Assembly: GCA_014529385.2 (NCBI GenBank)
Contig: CM043959.1
Location: 90,985,029-91,049,028, forward strand
Direction: 5' to 3'
Length of the DNA stretch: 64,000 nucleotides
Source: Adiantum capillus-veneris
Lineage: Eukaryota; Streptophyta; Polypodiopsida; Polypodiales; Pteridaceae
The notes below the pieces were generated by a model. The model saw nothing but the letters and a program-made list of their open reading frames with translations, did no database searches and was not told the DNA's origin. The stretch's first letter is position 1; every line of letters begins with the position of its first letter. Of the stretch, positions 1 through 11,714 are shown in pieces. A program made the translations under genes and the position numbers.

Positions 1-819
1 ACCTCCAATGGATGAAATACAATCGTTTTGATTTGAGATTCAAAACCCATGTTTGCTAGGGGCTTTTTAATTCTTTGCCTTTTTCGTATCACTGGTGCCG
101 ACATTTTTCTCCATTGCTTTCACTTTAATACTGCAGACATAAGAACTAGATGTTCAGTTGAAATAAATAAAAAAACTTTTCAATATATTAGAAAACCAAT
201 CACTAAGAAAGCAATCAAATCTACACAATATGAGATTTGCAATGCACTCTAGTCAATTCCACAAATCGACCACATATGTTCTGAGAGAACATACACATTG
301 CAATGCACTCTCTACATTGCATTATGGAAACAAAAATAATATGAAATTGTCAATGCAATTATAAATAATGATTAGTTACATATCCTCTGCCATCTGAAAA
401 CAATAAGACACAACTATTTTCACATGCTACAAAGAATCATCAACATTTACATTGAAATGATGATAATTATTTGCAAAACACACATGAAAGAAATAATGTT
501 GATGATTGACCATCTCATGCACTAACAATCTTTTAAATATAATACATAATTCACTCCCTATATAAACCAATGCATAAAACAAGGCAATGAAATATTCGAT
601 AGAATTACACAATTGAGGACTACTTGTACCCAATCAAGGATTGTAGCCCCCTTATGCATTCAATTCAATATATAAAAGCTAATTTCATCCAATTAAGGAT
701 TATAGCTATCATATTGTGCAGTGGAAATGTATATCAATTCAAATCTATGATGGTGAAAAATGCAAGACTTCAAGGATCTTTATATACCGAGTACACTAGT
801 ACACGGCATCCGACCCTTG
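1..819. other. No gene recognised (AT-rich flank)
   Basis: AT-rich sequence with only short, low-complexity open frames and no recognisable protein motif, RNA gene or repeat. It is the left flank of the LTR element that starts at 825; the last five bases before that element (820-824, ACTAT) are its target-site duplication. Confidence 0.5.
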
Positions 820-824
820 ACTAT

Positions 825-996
825 TGTAAGAAACTAGGCAACTAGGCTCTACTGGATCCTCCTCCCAACCTCCCTTTATAGGTGGGCTTCCATCCCCTTG
901 CCCTAGACGGATCCCCTGCCCACACTACCTAGCCCGGCCCTTGGCTGTAGTCCTTGCCTAGCCTAGTCCTTAGGGTACAGGACCCATGTCCTGACA
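825..996 (-). repeat. E1 3' LTR
   Basis: 172 bp, starting TGTAAGAAACTAGG and ending CCTGACA on the plus strand. It matches 6236-6407 with about 11 differences counted by eye, roughly 94% identity, so the insertion is not recent. Confidence 0.92.
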
Positions 997-1035
997 TTAC
1001 TTTCCCCTTAAGGAAGAGTTTTCGTCCTCGAAAAC
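997..1035 (-). pseudogene. Terminal codons of E1 pol remnant overlapping the polypurine tract
   Basis: On the minus strand the last 39 bases before the LTR read VFEDENSSLRGK and a stop. The acidic then LRGK ending, fused to the AAGGGGAAAG purine tract (997-1010), resembles the extreme 3' end of plant Ty3/gypsy internal regions. It is the only pol-like trace I recognise in E1. The resemblance is from general knowledge of such ends; a profile search would be needed to confirm it. Confidence 0.5.
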
Positions 1036-1191
1036 ACAAGTAGTAACATCTTCTTAAGAATACTGGTGTTCTCTTTATTGACGTCCCATAAGTGAGCCAG
1101 TTGTCTGTATGACCGATAATTGGTGTAGTGAGGAGGTTCAATGAAACCAAGAGGAATATCTTGATTTTCAACATTGTTGTCCGTTTGCAAC

Positions 1192-1335
1192 CACTTTGGT
1201 CTAAATGGTAACTCCATATATAACTCACTTGAGTGCTGTAAAGGAGGAACCACAACTAAGAGTCACTTGGGTTTAAATGGTAACTCCATTTATAACTCAC
1301 TTGAGTACTGTAAAGGAGGAACCACAACTAAGAGT
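1192..1335. repeat. 72-bp tandem duplication
   Basis: 1192-1263 and 1264-1335 are adjacent near-identical copies, each containing AATGGTAACTCCAT and ending CACAACTAAGAGT. They lie in the E1 interior. The duplication is local and absent from the rest of the element. Confidence 0.85.
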
Positions 1336-4300
1336 TGTCCAAAGGCATAACCAGTTTTCAGATCTTCTGAAGGTACTGGAATAATGCAAGGAAACCTTGG
1401 CGTAACTTTCCATGTAGTTGTGAGCCAGATTTCCTACTCGCCTGAGTATATTGAACAGTCCGTTACATGTTCATCCCTAATGAAGGTTACTTGCCATCAT
1501 GTTCTGTCAGCACACCTCGTAAGTCCTTGAGGTATGAAAGTATTGACACAATCTCCAATCCCACCACCAGAGGTGTTCAAAGTCGAAAATCGTACGTAAG
1601 CAAATTCTATAATAGGGAGAAAATCATCTATTTAGAGATGCGTTGTGTTAACGTATGCTCTTAGCAGATCCTTTAGCACAAGAGTACTGTTTGTAATCTG
1701 CCCATCCCCTTGGATAACTGACAGTACTGAGGTGTGTTTTCCTCACGGTTACAGACAGTAGTCCCAGATGACTGGTAAATGGGAAATCACAGTAGTGGTT
1801 AACATTGGTGAAGAATTAACAATGTCTGAAATAACCATCGTGGTTAAGTTGAAAAAATCCGCAAACACCCAAACTCAGCCATGACCTCTATTGGTGATTT
1901 TAGTGGATCCAAAAGTAATCTCAAAGAGATAGTGCACATAGAGTGCAAAATGCTTCATAAGCAACAACTTGAGGAATATGCATGCCATTCCAAATCAGCC
2001 TTTGCTAAACACTAGGGCCCATAACACCTAGTGTCCATGCATTTAGCAAAACACAGATCCGAACCTGTATTTCCATGGTAATTCTTGCCAATACTTATGG
2101 CAAATGTGATGCGCCTAGCACACATTAACAGGAATGTAAATAGTTCTAAAAAGAAACTAAATACTTTCATTTGCAATCTTTTGCAGGCTTTGCTTAAACG
2201 TCTGAATCATAATAGAAGGTGAAACAGCGATCACTTCAAGATAAAAACAATGAAAATTTTTCATTTGCTATATGTATAAACAACCATCTGTAATGTTGTT
2301 TAGCAATACTTGTACCTTAACAAGTCATTCTAAGTATCCGACAATTTCTGGCCACGAAATTGCTCCTGATACGTCGTGCTGAAAATGATCTAGAAAACAG
2401 ATGTGACCAGGACTTAGGGACTTTGTCGTGACACATATTTGAAATAGGGGACGCCAGTGTCAGTCCCAGAGACTCATATTCGCCACATGTGGAATATGTC
2501 TCAACTAAGAATGTCTGAAAAAGAACATCCTACAAGTACAAGATGTACTTGTGTGTGGAGGTACCTCTAAACACTTTACGACAAGAGTGAGAAGGACCCT
2601 CATTCATTGCTCCACACTGGCTAAACCGAACTCCTTGAGTTCCTAGACCAAGTTGTATCCCATGTGACAACATGTGCCAAATTGAACCCTACAAGTAGGT
2701 TCGTAACAGCATAAGGCAGAAAGATTGGATACTTGGCCCAAAATACTGTGTGCCGACATGCCCTTGGCATGACTCTGTAGCATTCAAGCATACTTATACG
2801 TCTTGAAAAACCAAGCAAAGCATACTAAAAATGGAATAACACCAAATCAATAGATGCATACTTGGAGATTCGAACGTAATGTGCACTTACCCGTATTCAA
2901 ATGGGAAGGAGCACGTCTCCTACCTGAAAAAACAAACTGCATTGCACTGGGAAGCCTGGTTGTTGCCTTTGCAATCCAAGCTCTTGGATTAGAATCTACG
3001 TAGTCAAACCCCTTGATAAGACTTTTTGTAGAAACTGCTCAACTAGCAGATAACGGTAACCAACAGAGTTAACCGTGTACAGATTGAGTGGAATCAACTT
3101 GAAAAGTGTGCTCGTCTGCTACTGTGTGGTAGATTGCGGAATTCTTTCCTTGAAAGTATAACTGGGAGAGATCAACTGTGATCCTCAATGCAGATCAAAC
3201 TGTGATCCTTAATGCCTATGGGGTGATGTAGTAATCACCTGTCGGGTCTTACCCCAAAACAATATGTCCATAGACACTCCTTAGTGCTATAGAGAGTGTA
3301 GGAGACCCACACAAGTGAACTACCGATCTCTTATGGACAGCCATGCTGTCAGAAATGATTGCTGCGTCTATACTCCGTGGTAGAGAGCAGCTGGTGTGAG
3401 TTTAAGATTATCAAAAACTCAACTTGAGTGTCGTACTAAAAACATGTAGTGCAAAAATGACACCCTAAATATCCGTAATGAGAAGACGCTTGCTTGTCCC
3501 ATAACGTCGATGTGTACTTCCGTGGGTATATGTTGAAAACAATCACCCAAAAAATGCCAGTAGTTGGGTCTTACCCTTGTTCAGATATCGGTGCTTAGTC
3601 TGTTTGGCTCATAGCCCTTCTGCAAAGTAGTGATCAATCGAGGAACCGATGAAGACTAATTTGAGTAGTATCTTAAGCATGTGCTAGCTGTGAGTTAGAG
3701 CACCTTGGCTCAAGTTGACTCACGAGAAGAATATGTATCAAAAGCTTGTTATATTATTCCCTTAGAGAGAAGAAGAAGAAGAGCATACTGGGCTGAGGAA
3801 CTTTCCTTAAGGTTGTAGAGTGTGTACCCAAGTTGTGTGTCCAGACTCATCTTATGCCGGACTTGCAGCTTAACGTATAAGCAGTCCACAATTTTTTGGT
3901 ATGACTCTCTCATCGAGAGAGGTAATAGAAGAACGTAAAACTCATTCCGACCCACATACCTTGTAGGGGTCGTGATTGTATGAGGATGACTTGGCATTGG
4001 GAGTGTGCCTGGGAATCAAGTCCAAATTTTTGGTTCTTTTTATTGCGGTTGTTGACAGCAACCAAGAAACACATTAAACAATCCGTCACTTAGTTTGTCC
4101 TTGACAGAGTTGCGAGTGCAATAGCGGAAGTGTAATCCATGAAGCGGTGGAATTCAGGCCACCTAGTGAGCATGCCGTGCATGCAAAATTGTAAGCCCTT
4201 GGCTATTATAACGGCCTCAAGCATGAGAGCCGAAACCAAAAGTGCCTTGCAGAGTCTTCCTTGGTAGCGATGCATCATAACGTGTTGTTGCCATACATAA

Positions 4301-4828
4301 AATGGGAGTGAATTGCAATGGTAATAGTTTCCCAAACTGGCGTGCCAATGCCCTTGATGCCAAGTCAATGGGCAGTATCGTGGCACATGTGAGAAGCCTT
4401 GTGTCATGTGAAATGGGCCAAGCATTTGGTATTTCATAATACTGTCCACAGTAAATGCAAAACCTGAGTTGCAGGACACGTGTATCATATACACCCTAAT
4501 TCAGTGATCTTGGATGCATCTCAGAATGTTTTCGGTAGATCACATAAGCCGAGATGATGTGACTGGTCATACCAAAAATGAGTGTGGCAGAAAACAATTC
4601 GGGTTTAACAGTACCCAATTCAAAAAAAACGTACAATATGCTGAAACTTCCATATTGAAGTATGAAAAAATGGCTACGCCTAACATATTCAAAAATCCAT
4701 ATAACTACTGTGTCGTGCACCAAAACTGGAGTTGATGTCAAAGCACAAACTCATGCATCATGCTTAAATGTTCCGACATGTGGGCACTGCTTTTTTTGAT
4801 GTGTTCCTAAGCAAATAAAGCATAATTT

Positions 4829-5448
4829 TTAACTTTTTGCACGTTGAAATTCGGATGGTGATAGGCACTTCTTGACCACGTTGGTCGTGCCCTGATTTGT
4901 TCTGACAACCAAAGTATTGTGGACATGTTGGACCTCTTTGGTCATAACTGGTAAATTGGCAACCCCCTGGATTGCTCGCAAGTGGAGAGCTGATTCTGGT
5001 AGCATTCTATAAATTAGTTGTGTAAGATTTTCTACTTGTGTAACCAAGATTTGAACCCTCACAGCGAGCTTGCGAAATCGGGCATCAAAAGTTTTCCAGT
5101 CCTGTCGAGTGACACACTCCTTGGCATCTGGCAATTGACTGTCATCCTCTAGAATATCCAACACGCTCTGGAAGGAGGGGTTAACAAACGAGGAGACAGA
5201 GATGGATCACCTGGGTTTGCACCATCCATCCCTGTTGCCACGAGGGTACTCTCCGTGAGAGTATCCGGCCCCATGACATCCACAGGTGGAGCCCATTCAA
5301 TATATTCAAAGTCAAACATGTGTTGATCATCAATTTCCGCACTCATGGAAAATCTGTGTTGTGCGAACAAAAGAGAAAACAGTACCTGATGTCGATCGCC
5401 CTTGCAAAGTATAGCTACTCCGTGTCGTAGCCTGAATCGTCTCAGCAC
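4829..5448 (-). pseudogene. Gag-like candidate in E1
   Basis: Two overlapping minus-strand frames lie about 0.8 kb downstream of the primer-binding site, where gag is expected: 5149-5448 (99 aa, acidic) and 4829-5164 (111 aa). The second contains a helical, charged stretch around FDARFRKLAVRVQIL and looks like real coding sequence rather than noise. A single frameshift near 5150-5165 would join them. I see no zinc knuckle or diagnostic capsid motif, so the gag label rests on position only. Both could be unrelated remnants. Confidence 0.3.
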
Positions 5449-6222
5449 TTAATCGAATTTATAGCAGATTGCTAGAATGAACTGATCTGAGCTGAACGCC
5501 TAGGTTGAAGTCAGATTGTAAATCCCAAGCCACCGAGCAATCAATAATTGATTTGGAACCGAGGACGCCTTTGAAAACGCAAATCAATTCAGAGTAGTCG
5601 ATGATGGGATTTGCATCGTATGCAAACGAAAAATCAGTCGGAATTTGATTTGCTCAAAATACTGAATTAGTCTAGCCGAAAAACGAATTATGGTTGTTTA
5701 TCTTCCACCCGAACACGCAGGTTCTGGAATTTTCTGCAGTATTCAAGTAAAATTTGAAGCCGTGACGATCGAGGGGCTTTCCTCTGTGGTTGAAGCTTGC
5801 TCTGGATTGCCCGCCTACCTTGAGTTGCTAATGTACTCATGGGAAGGGCCACTGAGAGTGGCCAAGACGCAATTGAATGGCCAAAGGCCCTTGTAAATAT
5901 GAAATCTCCAAGCTTTTAAGCACAGGCAGCGAGCAGACGAAAACGAGGATGATGGCAATGATAGGGTGCCTTGCACAGGCCGGATACGGCTGCGAGGGAC
6001 TGGCGCTAGCCTTGCAACCTGAGGGCGCTCCTTTCAAGCCCAACTCCCCCCGTTTTCATGCACCACACAGTGGGTTCCAAAATGGGAAGAAGTGCCCGAT
6101 TTGGAAAGAAAAAAGGCTAAAATTGGAAAAGGACCTTAAAAAGCAGCGGTTCTCACAAAAGGGGCATGTTTTTAGGGGCCAAAGATGACCACGCCTAGAG
6201 AGAGAGTGGAAGAGATTCCCAA

Positions 6223-6234
6223 GCTCTGATACCA
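6223..6234 (-). other. E1 primer-binding site (initiator Met tRNA)
   Basis: The minus strand reads TGGTATCAGAGC, a full match to the plant initiator-Met tRNA 3' end, with one spacer base (6235) before the LTR. It fixes the orientation of E1. Confidence 0.88.
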
Positions 6235-6235
6235 G

Positions 6236-6407
6236 TGTAAGAAACTAGGCAACTAGGCTCTACTGGATCCTCCTCCCAACCTCCCTTTATAGGTGGGCTC
6301 CTAGCCCCTTGCCCTAGCCAGATCTCCTATCCACACTGCCTAGCCCGGCCCTTGGATGTAGTCCTTGCCTAGCCTAGTCCTTAGGGTACAGGACCCCTGT
6401 CCTGACA
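6236..6407 (-). repeat. E1 5' LTR
   Basis: 172 bp, partner of 825-996. The plus-strand start TGTAAGAAACTAGG and end CCTGACA are conserved. It is followed by the ACTAT duplication at 6408-6412. Confidence 0.92.
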
Positions 6408-6412
6408 ACTAT

Positions 6413-6960
6413 CAACTCGTTATTTAAATATGCTCATCTTCTAAAACCAACTACAGCCCTTTTATGGACCAATGGCTTCATCACAATGAGCATGACTCTC
6501 CAAATTCTCAATTGTTTTGGTTTAGTACCTTTATGTTCGGTGAAGGATTTAAATTTTTTGAGAAGTGGTTACCAAATTAAGAATCACGTTCGGCCCAAGA
6601 AAAGGACCTGTGACTCTGTAACCTTAGGTCAATTCACAAGGAGATGACTGTACCCGGCACTCGGATATACTCCCCAGGGATTTGCCTAGTTAAAATGCCA
6701 AAGTAAGAAGAGGTTTACTATATAAGTCTGGCCCGCCAGGCTTTCCCATTTTCCCGGCGGGCCCGCCGGTAAAACCCTACAGCCCGGCGGGGCCCGCCGG
6801 GAAAATGAAAAATCCCGACGGGCCTACCGGCTCTATTGGTTTTTGCAAGTCACCATCAAGATCACGTTAACAATTAATGTGATCACGTGATTTTCTTGTG
6901 TAAATACTAGAGTTATTAACGTAATCACACGATCGTGATTATGTCAATGAAATCCCTGAC
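6413..6960. other. Unassigned spacer with GC-rich block
   Basis: No coding sequence recognised. 6413-6720 is ordinary AT-rich sequence. 6724-6838 holds GC-rich palindromes. 6860-6945 is rich in short palindromes of the TGATCACG and ACGTAATCAC kind. Confidence 0.5.
6754..6801. repeat. Paired GC-rich palindromes
   Basis: CCGGCGGGCCCGCCGG (6754-6769) is a perfect 16-bp palindrome. 6783-6801 is a second one with 9-bp arms CCCGGCGGG and CCCGCCGGG around one base. They stand out from the AT-rich surroundings, and a related block occurs in inverted orientation at 58845-58960. Confidence 0.85.
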
Positions 6961-7116
6961 TGCCCCGCTCTGATGGAAAGTCGCCTGCCTTGGCTTCCCT
7001 ACCTCCCACTCATGAATAGAATCCTACCCGGATTACCTCGTACATTCAGCGAGGCTAGGCGGCCACGGCACCACCTCTAATGAGCATCTGTCAGAGTGCA
7101 TACCAGCCTCCTCCAA

Positions 7117-7124
7117 TATAAAAG
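7117..7124 (+). promoter_or_regulatory. TATA-like box in repeat copy A
   Basis: TATAAAAG, about 155 bp into the repeat and preceded by a C/T-rich stretch. The same box occurs in copy B at 12332-12339, so it predates the duplication. It is consistent with a polymerase II core promoter; activity is not shown. Confidence 0.45.
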
Positions 7125-7760
7125 GTGAGGGTGTTTTTTCCCCTCACTTAGGCTTGGTCTTCCTTAGCTACTTGGAAATCTGCTTGGCATGGCGACTGCT
7201 CACAGGTTTCGTTAAATCTCATAACTTCAAATCCATGCTCTGATATCTGAATATAAAACAGGAATTAAAAAAAAACCTTATTGAAAAACTGGTCTTTTTG
7301 GATTCTTTTATCTTCTCACATTGGCAAAGGAGTTTTTTCTTTGGATGCTTGACTGGTACTGACTGCATAAAAGTTGACATTAAATACTAGTGATGGTGTT
7401 GGTTATGCATAAACTCTAGTGATGGTACTGGTTTGGGCTTCTTTATCTAGTACTGACTGAAACCTGGTGATGGTGCTGGTTATGCATAAACTCTGGTGCT
7501 TACTTTGCAATTTTTTCACATTTACCACTATTTCATAACACGAGTCTCTTTCTGTTGACATATAAAAGATGGATGGTTTTTCATTCTGATAATTACGGTT
7601 GATGAAGTTACATTCAAGAAGAAAAAGGAGGAGTTAATACTAGATAATTTGGCCTGGTCTAACTGGGCCTAGGTAATATTGTAATATGAGGGAGATTGCT
7701 TCTTGCCCTTACCTTGGAAATTTGACTGCAAAGGGGATGCTCTATGTCCTTTTTGATTGC

Positions 7761-7840
7761 TGAAGGCAAAGAAGTAATATTTTTTGCTACTGATATTTGC
7801 TGAAGGCAAAGAAGTAATATTTTTTGCTACTGATATTTTG
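7761..7840. repeat. 40-bp tandem duplication in copy A
   Basis: 7761-7800 and 7801-7840 repeat a unit starting TGAAGGCAAAGAAGTAATAT. Copy B has only one unit near 12978, so the duplication arose after copies A and B separated. Confidence 0.85.
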
Positions 7841-8054
7841 CTGGCATTATTATAACTATTGCAGTAGGATTTGGGAAACTACTTGCTCACTGGTAACTGG
7901 AAGCACAAAATGGGATCCTTTCTGTAAACTTATATGGCATGCTTGTTGGATTTGTTTTACCTACAAACAGGGATTGGTTAGGCATTGGCTATCTGGCTAG
8001 GATCTGACCATTTTTTCATACATAAAACACTATAATTTATCTGGCTCTTAGGGG

Positions 8055-8102
8055 TGTTGGAGCTTGTGCTAGGAAGCCATGGTTGTGCAAAGCAAGAAGA
8101 GG

Positions 8103-8183
<81 letters not shown>

Positions 8184-8373
8184 GTCGACACATTTTTGGA
8201 AGTAAAAGAACATGCTACATCTAATTTCATTCAAATGAAGACTTTACATAGCTTTTTTAAAGGTGATATCAACCACACCTTTTGCTCATGCAAACTCCAC
8301 TAATTGATGGTCTATAGCTGCATGGCTTGAGACTTGTTCTCACGGGCTGACCGACAAGGGCTTGAACCCAACA
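8055..8373 (-). repeat. TR-GAG 3' LTR with internal GA microsatellite
   Basis: 319 bp. A (GA)n tract at about 8106-8181 (some 37 units) lies inside the LTR, flanked by unique LTR sequence on both sides that matches 10220-10606. Confidence 0.92.
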
Positions 8374-8386
8374 ATCCCCCCCTCAA
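8374..8386 (-). other. TR-GAG polypurine tract
   Basis: The minus strand reads TTGAGGGGGGGAT immediately before the LTR, the expected plus-strand primer position. Confidence 0.75.
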
Positions 8387-8823
8387 GCCCGAACTGGACA
8401 AGCAACTCATGATACCTCAAGTTTTTGGTGTACTCATCAACCGTGAGTTTTAGGTTTTCTCACAACCAAGGATTTCAGGTGTATCCATAACCTGGTGCTA
8501 GATCAATAATCCCCCCTTGAACAGATAGGGTGTAGGTCAAAAAAGTTAGCTACCAGAAATGGAGTTTTTGGTTCATTGCCAAACCTTGGGTTTATGGTGT
8601 ACCCAGTAACCTCATGAGAAGTAGGAAAAAAATAAGACTTGAGAACAAAAATGATAAATGGGAGGTCTTACCACTCATGGGTGGCAGTGTCTATAGCCCA
8701 TACAATTTATTTTGAGTAAACAACATGAAAAGAGTTGATCTAATAAATTTCCTCGTCAATAGAATATATTGGAGATTCAGCGTCTCCCTCAACCACATGA
8801 ATTTGAGTTTTACCCTTTTGAAA

Positions 8824-8924
8824 GCACTTATTTGAAGGATGATTTGTTTTACCACAGTGAACACAAGGATTCTTCTTGAAACAGTCTTTCATCTAATGAT
8901 TGTTGCGCCCACAAATGGCACAAG
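8824..8924 (-). pseudogene. Two CCHC zinc knuckles of the TR-GAG gag
   Basis: Two C-x2-C-x4-H-x4-C nucleocapsid knuckles follow the gag frame. The first (about 8881-8922) reads CAICGRNNH, then a stop codon in place of one residue, then MKDC. The second (8824-8865) is intact: CVHCGKTNHPSNKC. They are out of frame with the capsid part, so gag is broken between the two regions. Confidence 0.75.
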
Positions 8925-9089
8925 ATCTGATTCCATTGAATGGTCGAGATGACGCTGCTGTAGCAGCACATTTAGTGACTGCATTTGCACTAGAAGTATC
9001 AGAAGAACTGGTGGGGATACGGCATTCAAGACTGTATATACACTCAGAATAATAGTAGAATTGGTACTAGGTACCCTGTGCTCTTCTTC

Positions 9090-9638
9090 CTACAATGAAT
9101 TGATGATACCATCCAAGGAGGGCAGCGGATCTTTCTCTTTTAAAACAGTAACAGTTTGATGAAATTTGTCAGTCAAACTTTTTAACAAAATGGCTGTGAG
9201 ATCTTCTTCTGGTACTGAAGCTTCGACATCAACAAGTTGAGTTTTAATACTCTTCAGTCTATTGGCTAAAGCTGCAATGTTTTCATCTTCACGCATGCGG
9301 ATGGAATATAATTCCATTTTCAAACTCATTTTTGAATACTTAGATTTGGCACCGAAAAGCTTCTCTAACTCTATCCAGGTAGCACTTGAAGAATCAACAT
9401 CGTCCAAATAATGAATAAAATCGTCTTCTAAGGAGGTTAGGATGATACCAAAAGCTTGTTCGTCTTTCCTTTGTAGCTCAGCAGATAATGCCCTTGTAAC
9501 TGCAGCGGATGTTCCAGATTCGTCGGTTGCGAGAGGCTTGACCACGTTCCATAAGTTTTTGCGCATCAAATAGCCTTTAACTTTGATCTGCCAAGTATGG
9601 AAGCCGGATCCATTGAACTTGTCGACTTTTGATGCCAT
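9090..9638 (-). pseudogene. Copia-type Gag (UBN2-like), truncated
   Basis: The capsid part of a Ty1/copia Gag. I chose the start at MASKVDKFNGSGF (9638) because that is the usual copia gag opening; an upstream in-frame Met at 9722 adds 28 unlikely residues. It follows the family pattern: F-N-G-x-x-F-x-x-W near the start, a W-x-x-L-E-K-L-F segment in the middle, and L-L-K-S-L near the end. It stops at 9090, and the zinc knuckles that should follow are in another frame, so the protein is frameshifted. In a working element it would form the particle shell that packages the RNA in the cytoplasm. Confidence 0.85.
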
Positions 9639-10205
9639 ATTCGATATGCAAAGGATAGCTTTATGATGGCAAAAAATGTCCGTCAAAGAGTCGAAAACAA
9701 TTGATTTTAATTCAAGAGTCAATTTGCAGCAATCAAATTTCCGAGAAGCAACTTTGATAACAATTGATTTTCTGGAAATTCTGCAAACTAGTAAAATGCT
9801 GTAGTCCTAGCACACCGAAACACGAGCAAATATTGCAAGAATTGTAGCACAAAGAATTTGTGAGGATTTTGCAAGGGTGGGAAACAGTGCTTAAATGCAT
9901 AATCCCAATGACCATGTGTAAAATTAGAAAACCTGTGTGTGAAACCAAAGGTGTTTGGCTTTTCAATTTTTTGTGTAGCGCAGGCAGATGGCGGGCATGG
10001 CGATTATGCTTCAAGCGGGCTGTAGAAGTTGATTTTTAGCAGATGCTCTAGAGTCGAGAAACCATCAGCGTGCCAGGGCGAAGCTATTGATGCCAACTTT
10101 GTGTGTTTTGCAAGAGCGCGACTCCGCGTCCTTCATCTCTGCAGACAACGGTTCTCACAGGGCAGCTTCTTCGAGTCGAGCGGAGGCTGGGGAAGGGCCC
10201 TTATG

Positions 10206-10217
10206 GCTCTGATACCA
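10206..10217 (-). other. TR-GAG primer-binding site
   Basis: The minus strand reads TGGTATCAGAGC, two bases inside the LTR at 10220. It is a full match to initiator-Met tRNA. Confidence 0.88.
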
Positions 10218-10219
10218 GT

Positions 10220-10606
<387 letters not shown>

Positions 10607-11481
10607 AGGGGTACTGCCTTAAAATGTATGCAGGCTTTGATATGACTTCTCGGTCTTAAGTTTCATTGAATCAGATGCATGGTATGGCTGGTCACTATCT
10701 GGCCCTGACTGTTAGGATTGCTAGGTTGATTCCTCTTCTGGTTGGTCGAGGAAGGTACTCATGCTGACTGCCTTGATACTTAGATAATTGTTGACAAGAT
10801 ATTTGATGATATGTACTTGATGATTAACTTGCTGGTCTTTTCTGGTTTGGCTGCCATTTTCTGGTACAGTTTTGTTCACATCAGTATAGATTGTTGTTTG
10901 GCTTCTTGACTGATCCTCTGCTACTGAGCTGGAATATGACATCTAGCACTATTTTAAAAGAACCAGTTGGTGAGCATATGGGCTGATTTCCTGGTGGTGG
11001 TGCTCGCTATGCATAGTTTTTTCGGTTACTGAAATGCTTGGTCTAGCTGGTCATACTTGGAAGTTACATATTTAGGCTTAATCTAAAGGAACATTGCAAA
11101 AGGGAACACTGGTTTTTTCTACCATTTTCTGGTTCAGATTGGTTCACATCAGTATATGATGGTGTTTGGGTTTCTTTTTCTGGTACTGTCTGATCCTCTG
11201 CTACTGGGCTGAAGTATAGCAAATACAAGTAGATTCCCAATACAAGTGTTTCTCGATATTTTAATTTTTGGCAGTTACTCGAGTAAGTATCAGGAATCTA
11301 CTTGTATCGGGAAGACATTACTCGTATCGGGAATCTACTTGTATGACAAAGCTTCTACAGGAGTAATGTCTTCCTTGAGGACTTTATCTAGAGACAAATC
11401 TTCCCTTTTGAGGGTCACTCTTATATATATTTTTTATGCTTATGAAATCAAAAATCTCATCTTTCTGGTGAGGGAGTAGGC

Positions 11482-11522
11482 CCATACACAATGGGCCTAC
11501 TGCCAAGACCCATTGTGTATGG
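11482..11522. repeat. Inverted repeat with 14-bp perfect arms
   Basis: CCATACACAATGGG (11482-11495) and its exact reverse complement (11509-11522) enclose a 13-base loop. An overlapping alternative hairpin, TAGGCCCA/TGGGCCTA (11477-11484, 11492-11499), uses the left arm. The structure sits 19 bp from a long AC tract. Confidence 0.88.
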
Positions 11523-11539
11523 CACCTGGGTTAGGGCGG

Positions 11540-11661
<122 letters not shown>

Positions 11662-11683
11662 TGTCACAGTAGCTGACCATAGC

Positions 11684-11688
<5 letters not shown>

Positions 11689-11714
<26 letters not shown>
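11689..11714. repeat. Short (AC)n microsatellite
   Basis: A second AC run of about 26 bp, separated from the first by 29 bp of unique sequence. Confidence 0.9.

Larger units (their letters stand above)
825..6407 (-). mobile_element. LTR element E1, mostly non-coding (LARD-like)
   Basis: A complete LTR retrotransposon structure on the minus strand. Two 172-bp direct repeats (825-996, 6236-6407) begin TG and end CA and are flanked by the 5-bp duplication ACTAT (820-824, 6408-6412). A primer-binding site lies one base inside the right LTR and a purine tract lies inside the left LTR, so transcription ran right to left. The 5.2-kb interior lacks recognisable protease, reverse transcriptase or integrase, although a weak gag-like frame follows the primer site and a short coding tail precedes the purine tract. 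I infer a large non-autonomous derivative of a Ty3/gypsy-type element, or one whose pol was replaced or decayed beyond recognition. Confidence 0.9.
6961..8054. repeat. Direct repeat copy A, first part
   Basis: About 1.09 kb matching 12176-13230, starting TGCCCCGCTCTGATGG in both copies. It is split at 8054 by the element at 8055-10606 and resumes at 10612. A TATA-like box sits near 7117. No protein is recognisable. It may be a tandem duplication of a promoter-bearing segment, or two long LTRs, but I see no primer site or purine tract to prove the latter. Confidence 0.8.

Noticed and set aside
5690..6188. Plus-strand open frames in E1
   Set aside because: They run against the orientation of the element, overlap its 5' leader and show no protein motif.
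8079..8303. Open frames coding Arg-Glu or Ser-Leu repeats (also at 10029-10467, 26057-26410, 58901-59188)
   Set aside because: They are translations of (GA)n microsatellites, open in several frames because the dinucleotide contains no stop; no unique protein sequence supports them.
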